Assembly (NCBI GenBank): GCA_030248215.1
Contig: JASANG010003900.1
Location: 124,001 to 188,000 of the forward strand
DNA length: 64,000 nucleotides
Direction of reading: 5' to 3'
Source: Enoplolaimus lenunculus
Taxonomy: Eukaryota > Nematoda > Enoplea > Enoplida > Thoracostomopsidae
The position numbers and the translations under genes were made by a program. Under the pieces are notes generated by a model, which saw only the letters and a program-made list of their open reading frames with translations, was not told the origin of the DNA and did no database searches. This document shows, piece after piece, positions 56,591 to 64,000 of this stretch (the first letter of the stretch is position 1; each line of letters starts with the position of its first letter).

Positions 56591-57329
56591 CAACCCTACT
56601 TATTTACAATGGTATCGTTAATATTAACAGAGTCAATCTCTTTGTATTTCAATATTTAAGTAACCTGTACACCATTTTAACTACTCAAGTATATTGAGAT
56701 AATTTATAGTTAATAATTTTTGACATAGAATATTTAACTCTTAAAATTTGAAAACCTGTGTCCCCCTGGTTCGGCAGAGGCGGCTCAAAATGAGTTTTTC
56801 AGACAAAAACAACATTCTTAGCATAGAATTCTTTTAATGCTGTCCATAAATTTTGTTACCCCGAGGGAACGAAGACGTAATCAGGCAGGAGGGGGCAATT
56901 TGCCTCACTCGTTCCCCCCCGATGTTTGGATTTTTGCTTGTGTGCGAACATGTCTCTGCTACGCTGAACTCAATTTTAAATTATTGAGAAAACGTTGCCG
57001 GCAGTGTTGAAAGGGCAAATTATGCACCTGGTCACGTTGATTTAAACAGCGGCAACCAGCAAAAAGACTTTTAAAATTCGCAAATCGTTTAAAATTTTAA
57101 ACACAGATTGAGAGTTGAAATTTTGACGTGCGAGTTCAAATTGACAATGCATTAGGTCACGGACGCATAGGCATGCGGGCCCGGCAGGGCTGGTGAACGC
57201 TATGATAATTTGGTATTTTTGTTTGATAAGACAAAAGTTTCGACTATTTTAATAGAACATTTCGCCACCATAACAGGTTAACATTTTAGGCTTCAATATT
57301 GGGATATAACAAATTTCGTCTTGTAAGCA

Positions 57330-57561
57330 CACAGTAAATTCCAACGAGTTGATTAACTTTTAGTCACCCAGAGAATTAGGTATTTTTTAAATATCAGTGA
57401 ACACTAATAACTTTCATTTTTGAACTAATTCGTTGTGAGTTAATTAACATACAATGAGTTGACTCTCACAGGTCACAATTGTGAGTTCTGAAAACGTCCT
57501 AATTCAACCCGAGTGTTTCAACTCATTCTGAATTAAAATCAATTTACTGAAATTTACAGTG
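57330..57561. mobile_element. CT1 MITE
   Basis: CACAGTAAATTCCAACGAG start and CTGAAATTTACAGTG end. Confidence 0.82.
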
Positions 57562-57858
57562 CATTCATTTATGATATGGGATAAACTTGCAGTCTCGTTA
57601 CAATTTGACCTGTTCCAAGTTTACGGGCGATGAGAAAAAGTTTGCAGTATTGGCTGTCGGGTTTGACAAAAAAGATATTTGAAACAAAACCAGGTTCCTG
57701 ACTTAATTACTTCCCTGCTGAAGTTATACTTTGAGCATCATATTTCCTGTACCTCCTGTAAGCATGTGAGACATGTTTGTCCTGGTGCATATGCAATAAA
57801 TGCAATGCACATTGTGTTGTGCAGTCGACACATATAGTCGACGAAAAATGCAGTTGTA

Positions 57859-58005
57859 GGGGCGGGGTAGCGCAGTGGTAGAGTGTTCGCTCAAAAATCC
57901 GTAGGCTGAGAGTTCGATCCCCGCTCTAGCCCGCTTTTCCAGCTGCTTAGTAGAAAAGTCTGAAGTCCCGGTTCCTACCTAGACTGACACCTCCTGGAAA
58001 AAAAC
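57859..58005 (+). mobile_element. tRNA-derived SINE, copy 1
   Basis: A tRNA-like head has an A box (TAGCGCAGTGGTAGAG) and a B box (AGTTCGATCC at 57911-57920). It is followed by a body GCCCGCTTTTCCAGCTGCTT ... TACCTAGACTGACAC that is shared with the reverse-strand copy near 20.8 kb. The shared body beyond the tRNA part is what identifies a SINE and not a tRNA gene. The tail ends near a short A run (GGAAAAAAACC). Target duplications were not resolved. Confidence 0.75.
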
Positions 58006-58169
58006 CGCTAGCACCTTTGTGGAAGTATAGGGGAACCATTTCTTGACTTAATAGATCTCAGGATACGACATATAACTGGTTTATTTGGTAATTAGTTTCG
58101 CGTTTAGGTTACTCTAAATTTGATTCAGCCAGTTATTCAGTAGCAATTTGGGATTATTAAAATTTCTGC

Positions 58170-58417
58170 TTCAGTGAGTTGATTTTAACTCAGAATGAGA
58201 CGAATCCACTCATAGGTCTGAGCACTCAATTAGATGTTTCAGAACTCAAAAATTTGAGTTGATTACACACATTCTCAGTTAATTAATCAATTAACCCAGA
58301 ATTAAATCAGCTCAGTGTGCGTTAAGGTTGTCCGTTATTATTAACTTGAGAAATAACCAGAAATAACTAATTCTCTCTTTGAGTTGATTAATCCGAATAA
58401 TCGTCATTTACAGTCAG
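58170..58417. mobile_element. CT1 MITE, diverged ends
   Basis: Body starting TCAGTGAGTTGATTTTAACTC and ending GTCATTTACAGTC. It lies 170 bases beyond the SINE at 57859. Confidence 0.78.
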
Positions 58418-60049
58418 CGAACGAGAGATATTTTTTCAACGTTACGAGACTGGTAATTCTAACGCCTGTAAAAGTGTCTATATTTGTTTATTTTTGAACG
58501 CAGCTATTGCGATTAAATTTACCTTGTAAACCTTGTTAGATATACGCAAGCTACGGGTTCTAAATCAAGATGTCAAGATGTTAACCACGAAAAAAATAAT
58601 TTTTCAACAAATGAAACATTAAAACGCCCAATTTTTACGAGCATAATTGTAATTATTTCATAATTTTAGTTTAAAAAATTTCAATTGTACACTATCAAAC
58701 ATATTACTGTTTAATACTACATAATGCGCCGAAGTATTTGGACGTCAATTAGAATAACGCTCAGGGCAAGTTTTACCGCAGTTTTTATTCGGGGTGTCAA
58801 CGGGATTTGTAATCATAACGTTAACGGATATCCGGTTACACTATGGTTTTAGAAGTATTTTTGAGACAAACAACTCAATTGCGCAAATTTTGAACTAAAA
58901 ACCTATCATAGAACTAGCAACCGCAATTTATACGAAAGGTAAATTTGAGAGCATATTCGGATCGAAATCTGGAAACTTATTAAAATAAAGTTAGAGAATC
59001 CCAATGTTCAATCTGAGCGAACGCCTAAGATATACGATTGTTTGGGGCCATGTCGTATACTTTATGTAATAAACCTTGTGAAACAGTTTTGCATATATTT
59101 GCAGTTTAATCCGGTTCCGGCTTCGATATACATTTTTGCCGGGGGTTCGGCGATTTCGGAAGTTATTTTTTCGTATTTTTATATCATTTGTATTTTTTCG
59201 AGACTTTATTTACAAAATGGTGGAGTGCCTCAATTATGTTAGCAGAAAGAAAACTACAACATACTTCAATATCCGTTTTCAGTTTCCGTTATTTTGATCG
59301 GTATCTGTTTTTGTTATTTTTACTATCCGTTTATACCCTGCTGATTACTGTACAAATTACAAGATTCAACATCGATCTTATTGTCTAATATCGTTTCACT
59401 ATCGGCTCCGGCAAATATATATGTATATATATAAATATATATATTTATTTATTTATTTATTTATATATATTCATAAATGACCTCATAAATCCCGGAAACA
59501 TTTTTAAATTTTCAATCAAACAAAAATACCGGAAGCAATAATTTTTTGTCAGTTTTGAAATTTTAAAATTGTCAGCCAAAGAACAGCGGTTTACACCACC
59601 CTGGTACTAACGGGAATGAAGGCCCATATACACGCTAGCATAGCTGAATATCGCATTTCAAAAAACAATTTTTATTTCATAGTAATTATGTGGTCATTAT
59701 GACAAATAATAATAATAACAATAATTTCGGCAGTTATCGTAAATTAAACATACTCGAGTATGTTGAAAGAGTGCTATTTTTTACAATTTGATACAAAATT
59801 AGTGATTTTGAACAGCGATATGTAAACAGGCGTAGCCAACCGTGTATGGCGAGGAATTGTGCCCAAGGGGGAACCCAAGAGTGATACACCCTGTCTACTG
59901 TAAACATATTTGCACGATGGGTTAATGTAACTGCTCAATTTAAAACATTACGGACGGCGATTAAACAGAGGGGGCCAAGTAACTTTTTTTGTAGGGCGTA
60001 AAATTTTGTAATTTCAAATTTTTTCATGTTTTCAAAAAATTTGAGAGAA

Positions 60050-60226
60050 AAAATGGCAGCAGGAACATTTTCCGGAGGACTGAAATAGAGTAAGCTTAGC
60101 TTTAGACTTTTTTCGCTAAAGCTTTACGCATAGGCTTGGGTATAAGCTCATTGTTACGCTTAGGCTTTAGGCTTAGGAATACGCTTAATATACTACTGTT
60201 ACCGCGTAGTTCTATAATCATTGGTC
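60050..60226 (+). mobile_element. TG MITE, diverged
   Basis: It contains TTTTCCGGAGGACTG, AGTAAGCTTAGCTTTAGAC and a GCTTAGGCTTTAGGCTTAGG tract, and ends GTTCTATAATCATTGGTC. It lies about 280 bases upstream of the PDZ2 exon. Confidence 0.72.
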
Positions 60227-60505
60227 AGTTTTTAAAATAAACTCGACAGAGAATGTCCCTCCTGCATTTCTGCGGCTCTGATTGGTCACAAGATTGACAT
60301 AAAGTACAGAAACCGGTTGCTTTAGGTTTGTAAGTGACAAACTCGAAACCCTTTCGAACGATTCTATATCGTAGACGTCGTGTGAACACCACCGCTACTG
60401 TGTTCCAGCAAACCTGGCGACTTCTGAGTGCAGAAAATTGTATTTTTGGTGAATGCAAATAAAATCTTGCGAACAAATTTTTAAAAGTGTATTTTTCCAT
60501 TTCAG

Positions 60506-60607
60506 GAAGTCACTTTGAAACGACGCGACAGCAATGATCGTATTGGTCTCACGCTATGCTATACATCAGCCGCTGAAGACGTTGATACTGACATTTTTAT
60601 TAGCGAA
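60506..60607 (+). CDS. PDZRN3/4-like gene, exon encoding first half of PDZ2
   Basis: The exon has the acceptor TTTTTCCATTTCAG and the donor GTAAGCG, and is phase 0 at both ends (34 codons). The translation reads EVTLKRRDSNDRIGLTLCYT, then SAAEDVDTDIFISE. This is the N-terminal half of a PDZ domain: strand 1 (EVTLKR), the carboxylate-binding loop (RIGLTL, equivalent of the GLGF motif), strand 2, an acidic loop and strand 3 (DIFISE). From family knowledge, PDZ2 of PDZRN3/PDZRN4 reads approximately KLGLTVCYRTDDED.IGIYISE, so the match extends to the unusual LCY and the acidic loop. These proteins are RING-type ubiquitin ligases and scaffolds at the plasma membrane and synapse, with PDZ domains that bind C-terminal peptides; that role is inferred here by homology. 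A CT1 MITE begins 24 bases after the donor. Confidence 0.88.
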
Positions 60608-60631
60608 GTAAGCGAGCCTCAATACCAACAA

Positions 60632-60880
60632 CACTGTTTAATTCCAATGAGTTAATTAATAATAAACTCAGACGGAAAGTTAGTTATTTCTGAGTTAACA
60701 ACAGTAAACGTTTGCTCACTCTGAGTTGAGTAGATTCTCACAGTAAGTTGAGTTGACTCCTTGAGAGTTGAAATCAGAATGAGCGGAATCAACTCAAAAT
60801 TGTGAGTTCTGATTGTCCTAACTCAGACTGAGCGATTTAACTCATTCTGAGTTAAAATCAACTCACTGCCATTTACAGTG
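60632..60880. mobile_element. CT1 MITE just downstream of the PDZ2 exon
   Basis: CACTGTTTAATTCCAATGAG start and CACTGCCATTTACAGTG end. It begins 24 bases after the last base of the 60506-60607 exon. Confidence 0.85.
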
Positions 60881-61372
60881 AAATCTAGACATTTTGAACC
60901 GGAAGGGAACCACGAAATTATCAGGGAACAGCATAAAACTTCTGCTTCTTACAAGTTACTAGTGTGCTGCAACCAATCGGAGGATAGCGTCCAGCACAGA
61001 TATCATATCTGATCGTGATTCCGGCAATTTCGGCAGTGAAATTTTGCATAATTTTACAAATTTTATTTGTTTGGTGCGTTTGTTTTTTAACATTTGGTAC
61101 ACTTTTAAGGCAAAAATTACCAAGATTTTGCAACAAATTAAAACGTAAACAAACCCAAAGGTTTAACAGGACCGTAGAACTATATTTGCTAAAATTTATA
61201 CAAATTAAACATCATTTTAACTACCTAATTTCGCCTTATAATACTTACCATTTGATTCGCAGGTTGTCTTGTCACATATATACCTTCATAGATTATCCCA
61301 GGTTCTAAGCCTGAACCTAAAGCTTAAGTGTCACAACTAATTATCTGCTGCGAGCAGGTTTTTAATGCTATA

Positions 61373-61627
61373 CACTGCAAATTACAGTGAGTTGATTTTA
61401 ACTTAGAATGAGTTGAATTCACTCCGATGTCTGAGCTCTGAATTTAGGATTTGCAGAACTCCGAATTCTGAATTATTAGAACTCATTCTGTAGTTAATTA
61501 ATCAACTCGACCGGAATCAAATCAGCTCATAGTGAGTTAATTTTACTGTTATTAACTCTTGAAATAACAAGAAATATAACTCATTCTCTGTGTGAGTTGA
61601 TTAATCAACTTATTGGAATTTACAGTG
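61373..61627. mobile_element. CT1 MITE
   Basis: CACTGCAAATTACAGTGAG start and TTGGAATTTACAGTG end, the second full copy in the intron inside PDZ2. Confidence 0.85.
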
Positions 61628-61767
61628 CATATGTTTTTACGTGGTTTATAGTTTGAGTTCTACGTACCGTAGTTAGTCTGTGTATAAATAGAACAGGTTC
61701 CGAACACAATTATTAGCTTTTGGTAGGCTTTAGTCTTAGGTTTAGATTTAAACTATGCTATATGCTT

Positions 61768-61930
61768 ATACTCGACCTCTTAGCCAGAGGGGAACCAGGG
61801 GCAGGTTCAGCCCCCCTTGAAAAAATAGGAGCCCCTTAGAAAATGTTCAGCCTTGCTTGTAAATCATCGGGAAATCCTTGTATGAACCTCCCGAAAATTT
61901 TTTATCCACCCTAACAAGTGGCCTGTTAAG
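61768..61930 (-). mobile_element. GC MITE, right end diverged
   Basis: CGACCTCTTAGCCAGAGGGG start, body TTCAGCCTTGCTTGTAAATC and end CTAACAAGTGGCC. It lies in the intron inside PDZ2. Confidence 0.68.
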
Positions 61931-62029
61931 ACTAAGTTTTGTTCGAAACGTGTTTACTAAACCAGCCGTTTTAGTTATCAGCCAGCCACAAAACACGTTG
62001 ATATGCAAGGCATTTTCTATATTTTCGCT

Positions 62030-62220
62030 GGCCCATGTATAGAACATGGCCGGGTCGTTTTCCGGAGGGGCAATAATAGAGTCAGTTTAAGCTTTAGACT
62101 AATTCTTTTGCTTAGGCTTAGGCTTAGGAATACGCCCATCCATACGCTTAGACTTAGGCTTAGGCTTAAGCTTAGGAGTATGCTTATACTAATGTTCCGG
62201 CCCTGTTCTATACATGGGTC
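62030..62220 (+). mobile_element. TG MITE with perfect 8-bp target duplication
   Basis: The ends are GGCCCATGTATAGAACATGG and CCTGTTCTATACATGGGTC, flanked by identical TTTTCGCT (62022-62029 and 62221-62228). The interior has two TTAGGCTTAGGCTTA tracts. Confidence 0.92.
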
Positions 62221-62569
62221 TTTTCGCTTATAAACGGTTAAACATATGTACCTCAACTAATTTGCATTCCTGTCACGTCGTCCAGAGCTGATGGGTCAAA
62301 TATACTACGGGGGGGAGGGGTAATATTTCCATTGCGAGTTTAAAGTAAAATATTAACGCTCAGTTTGTTTATAAAGCGATTCTATGCTTAATTTGCATAT
62401 ATTAGCTTAAAATTAGGGGTGCGGCTGGAAAACTATATTTATACGAGGGTAGAATTTGTAATTAGAAGACACAGATGATTGAAAGTTTGAATAATTGAGC
62501 TTGAAAACGGATACGAAGCTTATGGTTAGTTTCGAATGACTAAAGGGGTTGGTCAGTTGGGCACTTTTG

Positions 62570-62733
62570 TAGGCCCGTAGCTGGCTCACCTTGCTAGGTG
62601 GGGCTAAAACTTTTTCAGGAGGGGCATTCAAGGGTTTTCAATGAGTTACAAGCAAGGTTGAAAATTCTGCAGTGGGGGGCAAAATTTTACCGGGGGTGCT
62701 GAGCCGTTTTGCTCCCCCTTGGCTACGGGCTCG
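62570..62733 (+). mobile_element. GC MITE with perfect 8-bp target duplication
   Basis: TAGGCCCGTAGCTGGCTCAC start and TTGGCTACGGGCTCG end, flanked by identical CACTTTTG (62562-62569 and 62734-62741). This is the best-preserved copy of the family. Confidence 0.9.
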
Positions 62734-62819
62734 CACTTTTGTTATGAGTTCTCGCGGACTTTATCTAAGGATTGTCGGTAGGGTTTTGGCTCTTGTACAC
62801 TTTCCAGGACATTTAAAGA

Positions 62820-62945
62820 TTAACGCTTAGGCTGAGGCTCAGGCAAAATTTAGGTTTAACCGTCACGCTTGAGTAAGCGTTTTTCAAAAATTAAACCTAA
62901 GCCTAAAAACCTGAGCTTAACTCTAAAAAAACCTAGCTCAGAAAA
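62820..62945. repeat. Inverted TTAGGC/CCTAAG-like fragment
   Basis: It contains CGCTTAGGCTGAGGCTCAGG and, about 75 bases later, AAACCTAAGCCTAAAAACC. The two strands of the TG motif face each other around a GTTTAACCGTCACGCTTGAG core. No terminal repeats are found. Confidence 0.5.
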
Positions 62946-63264
62946 CGCGGGGTAAAGACTAATATGTAAAAAGAAAAAAGTATACAAGGGCCGAAGTTTT
63001 ACCAGGGGCATATATTATGTCTCCTGAAATATATTAGCAAACATTAAAAGTTTAAAAACAGTACTTATAACTGGTTTTAAAATATCCTGCTGAATCCTTG
63101 AGATAAAAAGTTTTTTGCATGTTTTTTCTGGCTCAAAGTTTTAAATTTTGGCTAAGCCGCTTGTTGTTTGGTAACCAGCTCAATAAACAGCGATATTAAT
63201 TTCCAAAAAGCAAAAGAATTTAAAACATACATTGTCACAAATTTTTTAAAACAATTTACAAAAA

Positions 63265-63422
63265 GAAGACCAGGGAGGGGTACGTCTGTCCCCTGTGACA
63301 ATTGTGGCGCCCGCTAGAAAATTTTCAAACTTGCTCGTAAAGTCACCGAAAACCTTTGTATGCCACTGCTGAAATTTTTTTATCCACCCTTCCTAGCAAG
63401 GTGAGCTGACTGCACGCCTGGA
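63265..63422 (-). mobile_element. GC MITE near the PDZ2 exon
   Basis: The body contains TTCAAACTTGCTCGTAAAGTC and CCGAAAACCTTTGTATGCC and ends GGTGAGCTGACTGCACGCCTG. It ends 83 bases before the acceptor of the 63506 exon. Confidence 0.75.
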
Positions 63423-63505
63423 TTGAGCACCGGGTAGTTTTTGTTTTCAAGTAAATTTCTCTCATTGTGCGCTTATAAATTTGGCAACATTTTTTTCTAT
63501 TTCAG

Positions 63506-63568
63506 GTCGAATCAAAAAGCATCGCGGGCAAAGATGGTCGAATAAAAACTGGTGATCAAATATTACAG
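63506..63568 (+). CDS. PDZRN3/4-like gene, exon encoding middle of PDZ2
   Basis: This 21-codon exon has the acceptor TTTTTTCTATTTCAG and the donor GTTAGTT, phase 0 on both sides. Its translation is VESKSIAGKDGRIKTGDQIL followed by Q. It continues the preceding exon (DIFISE-VESKSIAGKDGR) and matches the helix-1 and strand-4 part of PDZRN3 PDZ2 ([25 protein letters not shown]). The next exon, beyond the right edge, should begin in phase 0 with something like ING or VNG. The remaining PDZ2 (helix 2, strand 6) and the C-terminal tail are outside the window. The intron before it (60608-63505) is largely made of MITE copies, the nearest ending 83 bases before the acceptor. Confidence 0.88.
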
Positions 63569-63875
63569 GTTAGTTCCGTAAACAGTGATTGTAAATTACA
63601 ATTCTACAGTAGTGCCGAGGTTAGCAGCATCCTGCTACACACTTATAGGGCAGTTGCCTTTATCGGCGGTCTCTCTTTCATTGGCTCTGCAAACTTTCAG
63701 ACATCCGTAAAAATTGGATCAAATTCTGGACATTTTAATACCTTCAGAATGTTCTGAAACCAACAAATTTGCAATTTTTTAATAGTAATTTAGTAGTTCA
63801 TATCCGCAGTATGTACATATGTATATATTTACATATAAATACAAATATATATAGATATATATTATATATATATAT

Positions 63876-63933
<58 letters not shown>

Positions 63934-64000
63934 CACTATATATCTTCCAACCTGTCAGAATAGGTTCGGCCGTGTCCATGTATGATTTTGGTCACTTGGG
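63569..64000 (+). other. Start of the next intron
   Basis: It begins with the donor GTTAGTT after the PDZ2 exon and contains a long TA microsatellite (63821-63932). No further exon is seen before the window ends. Confidence 0.7.
63821..63932. repeat. TA microsatellite
   Basis: A mixed TATAGA/TATA run, then a pure (TA)n run of about 60 bases, in the intron after the PDZ2 exon. Confidence 0.95.

Larger units (their letters stand above)
39548..60505 (+). other. 21-kb intron before PDZ2
   Basis: The intron joins phase-0 exon ends. It holds most of the nested and composite repeats: the hairpin repeat at 42 kb, CT2, TG and GC copies, the nested element at 47.75-48.18 kb, CCGGAG elements at 48.7, 53.4 and 54.5 kb, the 103-bp tandem array (55.3 kb), a tRNA-Thr-like locus (44.55 kb) and a SINE (57.86 kb). 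Stretches with nothing recognised: 40350-40990, 41200-41480, 43060-43610, 43820-44300, 44630-45290, 45660-46030, 46820-47460, 51380-52440, 52610-53230, 54040-54520, 56600-57320, 58430-59410, 59480-60040. Confidence 0.75.
60608..63505 (+). other. 2.9-kb intron inside the PDZ2 coding region, mostly MITEs
   Basis: In order it holds CT1 (60632-60880), a diverged CCGGAG-element body (about 61017-61260), CT1 (61373-61627), a TG fragment (about 61720-61765), GC (61768-61930), TG (62030-62220), GC (62570-62733), a TTAGGC-type fragment (62820-62945) and GC (63265-63422). Over half of the intron is accounted for by named families. Confidence 0.75.

Noticed and set aside
63779-63979. Tyr/Ile repeat protein on the minus strand
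   Set aside because: Translation of a TA microsatellite.
1-64000. Retroviral, LTR, LINE or Polinton remnants
   Set aside because: I saw no reverse-transcriptase, integrase, capsid or polymerase motifs in the translations and no paired long direct repeats; a profile search could still find very old pieces.

Overview
The window looks like intronic and flanking DNA of one large gene in an invertebrate animal. It is AT-rich with no long open reading frames, coding sequence comes in short exons with canonical GT...AG borders (acceptors all end TTTCAG), introns run to 21 kb, and the rest is packed with short non-coding inverted-repeat elements. I cannot name the species. No bacterial-type operon, rRNA, CRISPR array, retroelement or transposase gene is visible.

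Gene: four plus-strand exons (30010-30497, 39370-39547, 60506-60607, 63506-63568) join without breaking frame. The last two encode the first ~55 residues of a PDZ domain that closely matches the second PDZ domain of the PDZRN3/PDZRN4 (LNX3/LNX4) family (RIGLTLCY ... DIFISE ... SIAGKDGRIKTGDQILQ). The first two exons encode a low-complexity acidic/Ser-rich linker that would lie between PDZ1 and PDZ2. RING, PDZ1 and the C-terminal part are not seen, and the gene runs off the right edge. A possible first exon with a TATA box, an ATG and a perfect GTAAGT donor lies at about 2756-3172 and is phase-compatible with exon 30010. If real, it would start a short isoform lacking the RING domain.

Repeats: by rough count about a quarter of the window is MITE-like. 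Main families: (TG) elements with GGCCCATGT... ends, 8-bp target duplications and TTAGGC-like arrays inside; (GC) hAT-like CAGGCCCGTAGCCA...TGGCTACGGGCCTG elements; (CT1) CACTGTAAATTCC elements built of GAGTTGATT/AACTCAGA words; (CT2) CACTGCAAAAAATGG elements with TA duplications, built of GAGTCAAATTGACTC palindromes; (TR) TTAA-flanked elements with a tRNA-like core; and several smaller families. There is also a tRNA-derived SINE in two copies, one isolated tRNA-Thr-like locus, a ~38-bp and a 103-bp tandem array, and AT microsatellites.

Layout: 1-2.75 kb flank or upstream intron; 2.75-3.2 kb candidate promoter/first exon; 3.2-30 kb repeat-filled intron; 30.0-30.5 kb linker exon; 30.5-39.4 kb intron; 39.4-39.5 kb second linker exon; 39.5-60.5 kb intron; 60.5-60.6 and 63.5-63.6 kb PDZ exons separated by an intron largely made of MITEs; then intron to the end.
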